NCBI RefSeq assembly: GCF_000341285.1
Contig: NW_005178425.1
Span: 1 to 64,000 of the forward strand
Length of the DNA stretch: 64,000 nt
Source: Galdieria sulphuraria
Lineage: Eukaryota > Rhodophyta > Bangiophyceae > Galdieriales > Galdieriaceae
Reading direction: 5' to 3'
Under the pieces are notes generated by a model. It did no database searches. It saw nothing but the letters and a program-made list of their open reading frames with translations, and was not told the origin of the DNA. The position numbers and the translations under genes are program-made. Each line of letters opens with the position of its first letter. Position 1 is the first letter of the stretch. Shown piece by piece: positions 43,829-54,902 of this stretch.

Positions 43829-45367
43829 CTAAAAATCAGCGGCTCTACAGCTTTCTTCAGTATGTTCCATGGTAATATTCTTCTGCTGCAGGACAGCTTT
43901 GAATTTTTCAAGCTCCTTTCGCAACTCCATATTTTCTCGTTCAAGCAAGTTGACTTTTTGTTGGAATTCTGCATTTTCAGTTTCCAAGGCTTTCAATCTT
44001 GCCTTTGCTTGTTGCCTTGACCGTAGAGCTGCCTCCCTGTTTCGTATTGCTCTGATAGCTTTCGGGTCAAAAACATCCTTTGCTTCCTCCGTTAATGTAT
44101 CTTCTTGTCTTGAACTTGCACAGGAAAAGTCTTCTGATGGACTAACATTAGAAGGCTGAGCATTGTCCACGTTCTTTGGCTTTTTCACAAATGCTGCTTG
44201 TTCCATACTCTTAAACCTATCTCTTGTTTGTTCTTTTTGCAACTGGTTCGCTGCTCTAACTTGTGCTCTAGCCAATTTCCTTCGTTCTCTCCTTTGTGAA
44301 GGAGTTTCCGCTGGTAGAGAGTTCAAAGCACCCCTATCCAATGAGCTCGTTATATCTTCCAAAGAGTCATTCAACTGTTGTCGAAAGTAGGTACCTCGCA
44401 TCCGGAGAGAGTTTGTCGATCTTCCTTCTTCTGCCATTCGAAGGTAACTGGGAGCATATTGTGACATGGACGAAAACCCTCGATCCGCATATGTCGCCAT
44501 CGATAACTTGGAACTGTCCTCCAATACAGTACTTCTTCTATATCTATTGGCAAGCGAAGACTCCATGTTCGCATTCCCCGCTGGAAAGGACGAGTTTACT
44601 ACTGAAGAACTTGGAATAAACATGGATGGAACCATGTTATTATTACAACGAGGTTCATAATTCATCAGCAACGGTTCCGTTTTGGCAACATTGGAACATG
44701 TCGACAACGAAGGAGTTTCCAAAGAAAGCATATCACTGTTGTTGGTCATTGAATATCCTCGAGGACGAGGTTTTTTACCAACTTTCTCTGGGACAGAGCA
44801 GAAAGACTTGTTCGTCCCAAAAAGCCATCGTTTACTTCCAGACTTCCTGCTTGAGTCTTCATCATTATTGGTGCTTTTAGAATCTGCTTTACTGGACTGT
44901 TGTGCATAAGACTGTTGGAAAGCAAAAGCTGCGCCACTTGTTGCCTGTTCTGTCTGAAAAGGCAGTCGTGACTCTGAAATTGCCGCCAAAGTGTTTATCG
45001 GGTTTTCGTTCTCCTCTTCAGTAGACAAGTTACAACTTTCTATATTATGGTCCCTTGGAAAATGATAGCTTTCCTCTTGTTGTTCTTGTTGCTGTATGTA
45101 ATGAGGAGTCCCTGTCAATGAATTGGGCGTCGAAACGTGAGTAGAAGCCATATCACCCAACACCCCTTCATGAGTTTGGTAAAAGTGTTTCGTAGGAGTT
45201 TCAACAAATATAGAAGGAGAAACGATAAAAGCATTGTCGGGTATACCTCCATAATTGACCCAAGCTGGTGATAATATTGAACCTGGAGGCCAAGAAGTTA
45301 TTGCCGAGGACTGGTTGCTACCGAAAAGAAAGCTTCCAGCGTTCGGCAAAACATTCTGCAGAGGCAA
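43829..45367 (-). CDS. bZIP transcription factor, 5' end uncertain
   Basis: Frame of about 510 codons. Near the C-terminus is a bZIP domain: basic region RAIRNREAALRSRQQAKARL with the Asn-x7-Arg contact pattern, then a leucine zipper with heptads LKALETENAEFQQKVNLLE, ending in LEKFKAVL. The rest is Ser/Asn/Gln-rich and probably disordered. It also has a Lys/Arg patch (QRRERRKLARAQVRAANQL) before the bZIP. The listed left-most codon is a TTG. The first in-frame ATG is about 70 codons in, and upstream the frame stays open into a region with a good acceptor (TTTGCCTCTGCAG, ending near 45358). A short first exon supplying the ATG is therefore likely but not identified. Confidence 0.82.
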   Translation of the reverse strand: MPLQNVLPNAGSFLFGSNQSSAITSWPPGSILSPAWVNYGGIPDNAFIVSPSIFVETPTKHFYQTHEGVLGDMASTHVSTPNSLTGTPHYIQQQEQQEESYHFPRDHNIESCNLSTEEENENPINTLAAISESRLPFQTEQATSGAAFAFQQSYAQQSSKADSKSTNNDEDSSRKSGSKRWLFGTNKSFCSVPEKVGKKPRPRGYSMTNNSDMLSLETPSLSTCSNVAKTEPLLMNYEPRCNNNMVPSMFIPSSSVVNSSFPAGNANMESSLANRYRRSTVLEDSSKLSMATYADRGFSSMSQYAPSYLRMAEEGRSTNSLRMRGTYFRQQLNDSLEDITSSLDRGALNSLPAETPSQRRERRKLARAQVRAANQLQKEQTRDRFKSMEQAAFVKKPKNVDNAQPSNVSPSEDFSCASSRQEDTLTEEAKDVFDPKAIRAIRNREAALRSRQQAKARLKALETENAEFQQKVNLLERENMELRKELEKFKAVLQQKNITMEHTEESCRAADF

Positions 45368-45898
45368 AGGATCAACCCTAGCTTTTACTCTGGAGCTGAG
45401 TGAACTCGAGGCACCAGCTTGATGCTCCGGTAAGTCCCTTGCGGAGTCCGTTTTTTTACGGTAAAATAAGAAACTCCAAAACTTGCATATACAGATAGTT
45501 AGTTGGGCAAAGTGTAGTTGCCAACTATAGCTCCAAAGTAAACGCTTTCCTCAGTGATGGCAACCACAATATAAAAGGCAACTTTTTACTACCAACGTCT
45601 GTCGTCTTAAAAGGAATCGCAAATCAAAATTCTTATCTCGATTCCACGTGGCGTCTCGAGCGAAGTCGTCTTGTTGGCTTCCTGTTCAATTTTCCTTTTG
45701 AAGACATTTTGTTGAGACTTGTTGGATTCCCTTGAGACAATTTTCTTAGAACACTTCTTATTTATTGCACGATATAAACTCGTATCAATCAAATCTACTG
45801 TGACTACACAGAGTCTTTCTTATAAACAACTAGAAAGGTCACAAAAGCTATTTCTATATAATATCTTTTTCTATAACGAAGAAAAACAATCTATTCCA
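45368..45898. other. Intergenic region, probable 5' leader of bZIP gene
   Basis: About 530 bp between two minus-strand genes. The side nearest the bZIP gene is open in the bZIP frame and may contain its true first exon. Plus-strand frames here are not supported. Confidence 0.45.
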
Positions 45899-47398
45899 CT
45901 AATTCAAACCCGAGGACTGAATATACCAATCATAAACATTGAAAGTGATAAGAATGGCAGGACCTATAAACATGCCAAACCAGAAGAAGGTATTTACTAT
46001 TCTTTTCCGGACTAGAGAATCTTTTCTCATAATCAGCTTCATACCAAACATTAATGGAACTGTAAAAAAAGGTCAGGGAATAAAACTTGCATCCAGAAAC
46101 TACCAACTTTGTAACATCATCATCATTGTCATATATAAACGAAACTTGCCAAAAGTTATAGCCAAGATTATTTCATGAAATATAGCCGAGAACAATGTAG
46201 TGTAAGCAATGCCTCCCATTCGAGAGAATCCCTAAGAGATTTGAGTTGTTAACATCATAACTCTCTATTACATACTCGAATGCGCGCTCGTTTATAGACA
46301 TGTTGAGCAAGCCATTCGTGGACAGGTCTATTCCATTTACGTGAAAACTCATCGTAAGATAGGGAGTTCCACCAATCTTCGTAAAAATAATGATCTGCGA
46401 AGAAGGTAACTTCTGCAAAAATGTTCAGTGCAACCTTGCTGATAATGTCAAATATTCCGGTATGGAAAGATAGGAACAAAAATACCTCAAAGGTGATAAA
46501 AAATAGTGCCAAATAGAGACTACCAGCGGGTAATGTCAACAGAACGATAGACTCTAATAAGCTTAGCTTTCCAGCTTTATAAAAAACTGGAAGCATTTGT
46601 TCGGTTATGATAAGATAAATAACAGCAAGGAGACCCAGACCACGAAGAATCTGCATTAGAAGGAAGCCTATCCTTATTTCTTCAAGTCTCTTGTTCATTT
46701 CTTACAGGAACAACATGAAATTACACTTACTGTCACTTTTAGGATATCCTTTTGTCCGATATACTAAAGTCGGCGCCAAAATAAAATAAGAAAAGTTCCT
46801 TAGATTCAACAATTCCTCTTTTGCTGTTCCATCTTCTTCTGCACTTGCAATAACTGAGTAGAAAGAGAATGACTTGAGAAAGAAACTGTGAGCCTAGTAG
46901 AGTTTGTACAAAAGTAGTTGTAAACTGAACCAAAACCAATACCTGCAACACCAGGAAGAACGAAGGAACAGGAGAGAGTCCTCTGAAAGATATCCACTTG
47001 AAGGGTAATATAAGCATTAAAAGAGACATGAGACGAAACAACACGTCGGCAAGTCGAACATGTAAGACACCCTTTGCGTTGAGCCAATGCAACAGATAGA
47101 AAAGGTAACAACTCCACATCATGAAGACAAACATAATTAGTGTTCCACGATAGCCTTCCAAAGACCATTCTAAGAAACCCAGATCCACAGGAGATTGACC
47201 TCGAAGCAGTCGAAGAACGGGAATCCGCAATAAAGCTAATGCGACAATAAGCCAAAGAAGGTTCTGAATTCCAAACAACGTATCGAAAGCTTCTTGACAA
47301 GGTATTTGTTGGTTTCGAAGTTGGTCTAATAACGTGTCTCTTGCAATATACGACGTAGCTCGCTTGTGTGTACTCTTTGTCTCATTTTCTACCAACAT
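45899..47398 (-). CDS. Membrane-bound O-acyltransferase, SOAT/DGAT1 family
   Basis: Five exons (47398-46943, 46893-46731, 46700-46276, 46231-46108, 46059-45899) give 442 residues. Introns are 49, 30, 44 and 48 nt. The protein has many membrane helices, FILAPTLVYRTKGYPKS (the conserved APTL.Y...YP block) and the MBOAT signature FYEDWWNSLSYDEFSRKWN with PVHEWLAQHVY. The catalytic His lies in FSAIFHEIILA, and FRLYMTMMMMLQIPL aligns with DGAT1 FRLWAFTGMMAQIPL. It makes triacylglycerol or sterol esters in the ER. The N-terminal part looks slightly more sterol-acyltransferase-like and the C-terminal part more DGAT1-like, so substrate is open. The 30-nt intron is needed to pass a stop and keeps the alignment spacing. 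Confidence 0.9.
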
Positions 47399-48064
47399 TT
47401 CGCAAATCCTTCTGAGCACGTGTCTGTCTGAGCTTTTCGTGTGGGAAAGAAGAATGGCCTGAGTTGTAAGAAATTTTGTATAGGTTTATTTTGATCTCGA
47501 AAATTTTGGCTTTGTTAGATATATAAGTTGCAATTGTCAACTATTGAAATAGTACGAGTATTGCATGTGTTGTGTAAATCAGAATTCGTACTAGACAAAG
47601 TATAAGATTTCATTATCTAAGAGCCTTTATAAAAGAGTTCTTTGGAATATAAAAAGTAGACCTTGTTACCTACCAAGGCTGTACGTTGAAAAGTAGTACT
47701 GCACACAGAGCGACTGAGAATCTCAAAGGAACACTAAAATTCTCTTTGGAAGAAGAAATCGAAAGAGTTGATTGCTGATTGGGGGGACGGATTGAGACGC
47801 CCGCTCTTCTCTTGGTTGAGTATCACAAAAGGAACCCTAAGAAAATAGAATTGGAGAGAGAGAGTAAAGCTTGAACAGAGATATTCAATCATTTGAGGAA
47901 AATTCCCAGGTAATAACGTGAAAACAAGAGTTTCCCGACAGTCGACTTGGGAAAGAAACGTGAGTTGAGAACGATTCGTGAAAGAGTCAGCCACCGTTGA
48001 AAGTTGGCGTTTTTTGAAAAAAAGTTGCGATATATTGAAAGTTGGATACAACCCAAGTTTCATT
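47399..48064. other. Divergent promoter region (acyltransferase/HSF)
   Basis: About 670 bp between divergent genes. No third gene was seen. I looked for paired nGAAn heat-shock elements near the HSF start and found no convincing three-unit element. Confidence 0.55.
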
Positions 48065-49668
48065 ATGAGATCAGGAACCACTCTCAGCTCCTTGCATAAT
48101 AGTCATACTGAGGATGCTACGTCTTTGAGGGCTTCTAGCTATGCTGGAAATATCCCCATGCCAACACCGTTTCTCTCTAAACTTTACGAGCTTGTTGATG
48201 ACCCTAATACAACAAACCTTGTGTCTTGGATGGATTCTGGAGACTCATTTATGGTTCATCGACCGAACGAATTTGCCCGAGAGATTTTGCCACGATATTT
48301 TAAGCACAATAACTTTTCGTCATTCGTAAGGCAACTAAACCAGTATGGGTTTCACAAGTTGGATCCAGATAGATGGGTTTTTGGGCACGCCAATTTTGTT
48401 AGGGGAAGAAAGGACTTGTTATTAAAGATTAGTCGCAAGAAAAGCCACGTTGCACCGGAGGGATATCACAAAGTGAAAGGCACAACTAGTAATACAACCA
48501 GTGAAACTGTCTCTCATAGAATGGGTGTTACGGATATCGAGAGAAGTCAACCTGTGATAGAATTGGGGAATTATGGCAACAGTAACGTTTTAGAAATATT
48601 GAAACGAGATAAAAACGCTTTGTATCAAGAGTTTATGTTATCTAGACAACGAGAAGAAGAGCTACGTCAACGTTGCATTGCAAACGAACGCAGAATTTAC
48701 AAGCTGGAAAATCAAATGGAACAAGTGAGACAATTTTTTGTTTCCTATTTTGAACCTATCTTGCAGTATTATTCATTATCAAGGTGAGCTTTCCTAATAG
48801 ATTTCAGTATTCAATTTTTTATTTTATTGGTAGGAAACGCAAACGTCTTCCGGCACCTGAAAATGCAGAAAATACGGATTCGAAACAAACCAATGGGTTC
48901 GATTATTCACATTCAGATGGAGAAGATTATATTGCAAAGGATCAGTTGGGAGACACACAAGCCTCAGTACTGAGAGAGGCTTCACAAAAATTACTTTTGG
49001 ATCTCTTTCGTTTGAAAAGGTCAAACTCACCTTCATTTCCTCCAGCATCGGTTCAAGAACTCAGAGACTCTAATAGAAGAGAACACGCAGATATGGAAAG
49101 CAGGGCACAACGACTTTTTCAAGGAGGAGAAAATATATCAAAGCCGCCAAGTTTTGTAGTTGAAGAAGGTGGTCCTGATGAGGAAAGGACGAGTCAGACT
49201 CGTAGTTACAGCTTTAGTGACTCTAGAAACCAAGAAGCAGATACAGAATTATGGTCACGAGGAAACTTTTTGTATGATTATGGAGATTCAGTCGCTCAGA
49301 CACAAGAGGAACATTTGTTCTCAGATATGACTCCCCTGCAAGTGGAGGATGAATTGCATTCGTCAACTCAAAGTAATCCAATTGCAATGAGTGGTCAACA
49401 ACCATTAGAGAAGAACAAGTTTGCTTATTTGCCGATCAACTATAACGGAAACGAAGAAATGAACGCCGCTGATGTTCGTCTTCAGTCATCCTTGAATCGA
49501 ATCTTTTCAAAAGATAAACAGGAGGAAGACTCTTATGGAATGTTCGAGATGGACGATATGATACGTGAGTTTCCATATCGTGATGGTTCGGTTTCTTTGG
49601 ATGAGATTGGAGATATAGCTTCATTACTAGAGGGTGAAGAGGTCAATTATGAAAGGTTGGAGCGTTGA
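48065..49668 (+). CDS. HSF1: Heat shock transcription factor
   Basis: Two exons, 48065-48783 and 48834-49668, with a 50-nt intron, give 517 residues. The DNA-binding domain (about residues 33-130) reads [48 protein letters not shown] and [14 protein letters not shown], an almost canonical HSF winged helix. A short heptad region (residues 185-230) for trimerisation follows. The splice falls at an Arg/Lys stretch (SRKRKRLP) that may be a nuclear signal. The long acidic C-terminal region with clusters such as [11 protein letters not shown] and [15 protein letters not shown] looks like activation motifs. It drives heat and stress genes as a trimer on GAA repeats. The first ATG in the frame was chosen. 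Confidence 0.95.
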
Positions 49669-49826
49669 AGATTATTTGTAGTTGTGGTCCCAACTTTCAT
49701 TTTGTTGTAAGTAACTTTTATGTAAAAAGAGCATGAGAGAAAGAAAATAATTTGGACACAAGTAGAGTTGCTATTCACTAGCGCTAACAGCACATAGTAG
49801 TAAAGTTGGACACTTTCCATCTCACT

Positions 49827-51047
49827 CTATTCATCTTCTTCCAATTGTCGTATTATTTCTTCAGCATTTGTATTTTCTGACAAAGTTTTGTTGTTCTCTC
49901 CATACAACTCAGTTATAACTTCATTTCTTTCATTTTCTTCTTTCTCCGTAAAAGGACGTCTATGAACCCACAAAATAGGCTGTCCAGGCTGAGAGGTTTC
50001 TTGACGACGTATCCGTCTATATAAAAAAAGTTTACTAGTAACAGGAAAGTAGCGAACTACTTGATCATCTTGTAGGAAAACGAAACTTCTATTGCCCTCT
50101 TCTGGTCTCGTTACAAAAGTATACTCCCTTAATAACTCATAGTCTTCTATGGTATTATTCTTCTTCATGGTTTCTTCCCAATGTTGTGATTTTCTATTTT
50201 CGATAGTATTTTCTGTGGGTATATAATACGACAGAAAACGTTCTCCGCTTTGGTTAGTAAAAGCAACGGTTAAGGCGTTTTCTATAAACTCTTCCACAAT
50301 ACGTTGAGTATCTTGATGACTTTCTATTTCTTCAGAAGGATTCGAGTCAAACTGTAAAACAACAAACTTGTCTGGCCAATTTTCAAAATCTGGAAACACT
50401 GGAAGGACTTGCACAGGTTTTAAATGACGTTTGCGAGGATCGGGATGTACAGGAACTTGCTTTGCAGCCTCAAACTCGTCTTGTATCGTCTCCGATAGTG
50501 AACGCTGCTGCTTTAAAGAAGAACTTCCATCTGAATTGGGATACTGCGATATATTCTTATTTGCCCTTAGTTCAGAAAACTCGTCATATCCAGTTCGTCT
50601 CATCCAGGAAGGAACCGAAAACTTTCGTTTACTTTCCTGAGAGTTTTCTACTTGAGCAAGTATTTCCTCTTCTTCTGCAGTTAAAGGTTCCCCTTCTCCA
50701 AGTTGTTGTTCCTCTTCTGGTGTTACCCAATCAACCCATATACCCAAGGCTGGTCCCGTTTCCAACTTGGGTTTGTAGCTGCTTTCCAAAGAAGAAATAC
50801 GATACTTTGCATATTGAGAAGTTTCTACTTCCAGATTATACATTTTGGGAAGAAATGGTGGTTCGGGAAGGTTATTCATATAACGAGGTTTGCAAAGAAA
50901 TACACTTGGTGGCTTCTCCGTTGTTCCACTTGTAGCCGTCCTTCGTGAGGAAACACGTGTGCTATGATGGGCTTTCGTTGTTCCAGCCTCACGAGTGTCT
51001 GTATTTCTATGAAGTTGGTGTTGATGAGATGAAGCACTACTACTCAT
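49827..51047 (-). CDS. PAF1: RNA polymerase II-associated factor PAF1
   Basis: Single-exon frame of 406 residues from the ATG. The N-terminal block FLCKPRYMNNLPEPPFLPKM matches the Paf1 family (human [20 protein letters not shown]). It continues with YRISSLESSYKPKL, LGIWVDWVTPEE, SWMRRTGYDEFSEL and KPVQVLPVFPDFENW, which lie in the same order as in known Paf1 proteins. The C-terminus ends in an acidic Glu/Asp tail, shorter than in animals. Paf1 is a core subunit of the PAF complex, coupling elongating Pol II to histone H2B ubiquitylation and H3 methylation. The N-terminal Ser/His/Thr-rich leader of 45 residues is lineage specific. Confidence 0.9.
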   Translation of the reverse strand: MSSSASSHQHQLHRNTDTREAGTTKAHHSTRVSSRRTATSGTTEKPPSVFLCKPRYMNNLPEPPFLPKMYNLEVETSQYAKYRISSLESSYKPKLETGPALGIWVDWVTPEEEQQLGEGEPLTAEEEEILAQVENSQESKRKFSVPSWMRRTGYDEFSELRANKNISQYPNSDGSSSLKQQRSLSETIQDEFEAAKQVPVHPDPRKRHLKPVQVLPVFPDFENWPDKFVVLQFDSNPSEEIESHQDTQRIVEEFIENALTVAFTNQSGERFLSYYIPTENTIENRKSQHWEETMKKNNTIEDYELLREYTFVTRPEEGNRSFVFLQDDQVVRYFPVTSKLFLYRRIRRQETSQPGQPILWVHRRPFTEKEENERNEVITELYGENNKTLSENTNAEEIIRQLEEDE

Positions 51048-51150
51048 GATGGTATGGAATGGCTTGATAAGAAAGTAAGTGGATGATTCATTCAAGTGGC
51101 CAATGAGATACAGAAATCAAGCAATCCAATATTGGAATCCTATTTATATT

Positions 51151-53293
51151 TTAAGCTACACTTGCTTCGTTTCCTGTCGATAAAACAGCCTGAAATGACA
51201 CATATAACTTATTCAAAAGTTCCTTTCGAAATCTTATCCCCAAGGAAAGAAAAGTATCTATATAAGATGAAACATTTGACTTGAGTTGTTCCAACGCATT
51301 AGAAGATAGCCTTCTCAACCGTAGAAATTCCTGCCAGAATCTTGTCGCACGTTGTACTATACAAACAATCAATACCTGATCTTCAAATAGAGGAGTTTCA
51401 AACTCCACAGGTCTGTTGGAAACAAATAGAGTATCAAAATGTTCCCAAGAAAGTGTACGATTAGGATATGCACTTGACTCCGAAATGCGACGAGGACGAT
51501 TCCATTTCGATCCATCTTCCATCAAAACTTCATGTATTTCTTGAGAGATATCCGTAATTTGTTGCACTACTTTGGCAACATGAACGGATGAAGAATGACC
51601 GTTGTCTTCATCCAAATAACAGGCAGAACAACTACAAAACTCAACCTGTAACAAGAAACTTCGCCATAACACATATTCTTCTAATAAATTATCCCCACAA
51701 GCAATAATCTCATCACCATCATCAAAAAGAGAAGGATTCAGACAATGAAGAAAATAAGACAAAGACAACATTTGACTGGGATGCTTACATTCATATCTCG
51801 AACAATACAGAACTGCTTGTAGAAAACAATTTTTGGTTATTTGCGACAAAGTTATGAGAGACAATTGTAAACTTTCCCTCCATTGCTCTAAATGACCCAA
51901 TAAAAAACTACTGCGCTCAAATATCTCTTTCAATTCCTTCTCTAAAGATGAACGAGAGATCTGCCAATTTACTATCTTTCTTTCCAAAGCAAGGCTCCTA
52001 TTCAATAGTCGAACAAGTGAGTTATAACTTGCAGCTGTTACAAAATGCTTCCACTTGAAAAGAAGTGCTTCAAGTGTTTGATACAATGACTCTTTAACAG
52101 GCAGATTGGAATCATTCAAAGCGACTCTAATATCTTCCATAATTTTGAAAAACTTCGTAGTCTCCTCTTCTTCTTCTTCTTCCAACAAAATAACATCTTC
52201 ATTTGTAATATCTTGCAAATATTCATCTCTAAAGAGTATTAGTTGATCATTGACTATATCTGATAACTTGGAAATAGTCTCATCTTCTGCACAAGAAGAT
52301 GCTATTTTGAACAGATCAACAGATATTGGCATAAATGAATTTTTCAACCATAACACACAACAAGTAAAATATTTCCAAACTTCAAGTTGTTCTTCACTCC
52401 CTAAACAAGAAGAAAGACTTGATGAAAGCTTCTTTCGTGCATGACGTAACAAAATGTCTCGTATCACACTTTGCGATTCATCAAACATAATCAACGAATC
52501 GAGTGTATTTCTAAAAGACATTCCATCATCCTGTTCCGAGTGCTCTTCTGCTTCAAGTTTCTGCAACAAATCATGGCGAATTTCATAACTGCAGACCTGA
52601 AGATCCCGTAACAATGCAGTTACGTACGTACTTTTGGAAGAGATGCGAGCAAGAATTGAGGTGACTGAGTGAAAGAGAAGTGCAACTTGGTTCGTGTTAC
52701 CCTTTTGATGCATCGTCAACATATTTTCTTTCAGCTCCTCTGCAACCCTTAAAGTCTTCAACAACTTGCTCCAAGACTCCAATATCTGGACCTCCGTTCT
52801 ACCCTTCGAAAGACTTTTGTTGACCTGTTGATTTCCATCTTCCACTGAAACAATCTTTTCCAGAGCATCCTAGTAACATGAGAATCTAAAAGGACCTACA
52901 ATGGACTGTACGTACCTCTAAAGTGTGTTCCAAATAGGGTGCCTCTTCTGTCATTTGACTTATTGTACTTGCTGTTTCCTCCAATTTCTGATAACTGTTG
53001 TACAACAAATGTTCCAATTTCACGTTCAATTCTTCTGTTTCTGCTTTCAGCTCAAAAGTTTTTTTCATCAAATGGCTTAAATTTAAAGTTCTTAAAAGCG
53101 TTTCAGCTTCCGTGTTTTGGGTTTGAAGAGTGGGATGCTGTGTTTCCGCATCTGTTGAGCTTCTTCTTTCATCAATAACTGAAGATTTTTCTAGCCATTC
53201 TGAAGGAGTTTCTTCTATTCCATAATAAGAACTAAGAAGGTTACGTAGAGCTTTTCTTGAAGCCTCCACATCATCGGTGGATGTCATTTCCAT
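51151..53293 (-). CDS. VPS51: GARP/EARP complex subunit VPS51
   Basis: Two exons, 53293-52916 and 52869-51151, joined over a 46-nt intron, give 698 residues. The N-terminal region carries RKALRNLLSSYYGI, matching VPS51 RRKVHGMLKLYYGL, then LEHLLYNSYQKLEETASTI, matching LVYENYNKFISATDTI. The remainder is a helical-rod protein typical of CATCHR tethers, with an acidic stretch (LLEEEEEEET) that comes from a CTT/GAA-rich DNA run. Length fits the family. VPS51 tethers endosome-derived vesicles to the trans-Golgi together with VPS52-54. The ELMO gene starts 17 bp away on the other strand. Confidence 0.88.
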
Positions 53294-53310
53294 TAAAGAT
53301 CCAAAAAGTG

Positions 53311-54314
53311 ATGAGTATTCGTCGCAAAAGAAAAGTTTTTTCAGATAAACGAGAAATTGAAGTTATTTGTCAAAGCTTTGCACCTTTAGCAGCTCATTCG
53401 TTTTTTGATTATTTGCGGCGCTCAAAGCAACTTGCCTTTGTATGGTTACTTTTGAAAGAGAACCCGTCTCGAAATAAGGAAGAGTTAGTGGAACGTATTC
53501 TACAAGTCAAAGATTTGCATCGCAAAAGTAATCAAACACTGTAGGTTATTTCACTGAATTTGTTAAACTTGTTGCTAAGCTTTGAAAGGCGTGAAAACAT
53601 TCAGAAAAATATACAAAGAGTAGCCAATTGGTTCATACTCGTCAGTCGTATAAAATATTGGAAAGAAACGAGATTTAGCAAAGATAACGAAGAACATAAG
53701 GCAATATTGGAAGAGGTTAGTGAAATCTTATTTAGGTTGTCTAACTCTTACTTGTTCCATACAAGCTTTGGGACACTTTGACCAAGAATCAGGAACATTT
53801 ATGGAAAGATTGGACAGACATAGGTTTCCAAGGAAAGGACCCAAGTACGGACTTTCGAGGAGCTGGCTTATTATCTCTCTTACAACTGGTTTACTTTGCC
53901 AAGAAATACTTTTCACTTTGTCAAAGAGTATTGTACAACTGCAATACAACAGAGCCAAAGTAAGCCAATCCAGTAATTGGCAGCATTTCTTCTCACTGTT
54001 GTAGGTATCCATTCGCCTGTACCGGTATTTACTGTACAGAAGCGCTCACAAACTTGTTAGAACAAGGAATATTACTTCCATTAGGAGAACGGCAAAGTGA
54101 CGAAGATGATGACTCTTTGGAAACTTTTCATGAAGAGTATGTCCGGTTGTTTCTACTCTTTCATCACAACTGGCACACAGGTAACCCTCAAAACCTTTTG
54201 GAGTTCGGGAAATATATGAACAAGACGATTCAACAAGCAAAAGATAGATTGCGCCAACAAGGAACTATTCTTACTACCGAAGAACTGCTGAAAACTCAAA
54301 ATACTCTAGTTTAG
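53311..54314 (+). CDS. ELMO-domain protein
   Basis: Four exons (53311-53540, 53580-53715, 53766-53959, 54005-54314) with introns of 39, 50 and 45 nt give 289 residues. The core [19 protein letters not shown] followed by [14 protein letters not shown] is the signature of the ELMO/CED-12 domain (PF04727). It continues across the last splice as [19 protein letters not shown] and ends in a helical tail. Small ELMOD-type proteins act as GTPase activators for Arf/Arl proteins; the Arg in DFRG is the likely catalytic residue. An alternative ATG at 53281 would overlap the divergent VPS51 start. Confidence 0.88.
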
Positions 54315-54483
54315 CTTCCACAAACACGACTTGCTCTATGAAGCACTTGGACACTCTGTCTTCACATCATTCAACTCCGAAGACATAAAACTTGCCTTTT
54401 TTGAAAACGAGCAGTTGGCAAGTAAGAATAATACGATGCATACCGCAACTATCGTTACCTAAAGATAACTGATCAGTCGGTTT

Positions 54484-54828
54484 TCAAAGGACATAAAACC
54501 CCAAACATACAAGACGTGAAAGCGTTCCTAAAAGAAATAGACTTTTCCACCAAAAGTAAAAGAAAAAGATAAAACACAGAACACATAAAACAGCAACTTT
54601 CCAACAGCGTGTCCAATGATGTGCCTCTACAAGACTATCTTCTTCTGCTATAGGCGGTAACCACCAATCCCAACAAAGGAACCGAGGTCTCAAGAGTGAT
54701 GAGACCTGTGTAAGTCCTCCAATGGAATCAACTAGACCACTTCTTAACATAGACATGCTCTCTTCTGAACTTTTATCTTCCGCAACGTCACGTTGAAAGT
54801 CGGTCTTGAATCGTACAAAAGCACACAT
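54484..54828 (-). CDS. Small membrane protein of unknown function
   Basis: ATG-initiated frame of 114 residues. The first 75 are soluble, with a Trp-rich segment (CWDWWLPP); the last 35 form one long or two short hydrophobic helices (VLCVLCFIFFFYFWW). This suggests a tail-anchored protein. No family was recognised. It lies 74 bp after the end of the adaptor gene on the same strand, spacing typical of neighbouring genes here. It could be a separate gene or an exon read by chance; the amphipathic layout and good ATG favour a gene. Confidence 0.5.
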   Translation of the reverse strand: MCAFVRFKTDFQRDVAEDKSSEESMSMLRSGLVDSIGGLTQVSSLLRPRFLCWDWWLPPIAEEDSLVEAHHWTRCWKVAVLCVLCFIFFFYFWWKSLFLLGTLSRLVCLGFYVL

Positions 54829-54902
54829 TCCTCCGTTTTGAATTTCGCGAATATCTCAAATGAACCATTTTCATCTAGTTTTTATTCAAGTCATAAAGAA
54901 TC

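Noticed and set aside
44371-44937. Several frames opposite the bZIP gene
   Set aside because: They are antisense to the Ser/Asn-rich part of the bZIP protein; low-complexity coding DNA often leaves the other strand open.
45719-46178. Plus-strand frames of 80-98 codons
   Set aside because: They overlap antisense to the last exons of the acyltransferase gene or lie in its downstream region, with no motif.
46060-46190. GC-AG intron or 13-nt micro-exon in the acyltransferase 3' part
   Set aside because: A normal 48-nt GT-AG intron (46060-46107) restores the DGAT1-like FRLYMTMMMMLQIPL segment in phase, so no unusual splicing is needed.
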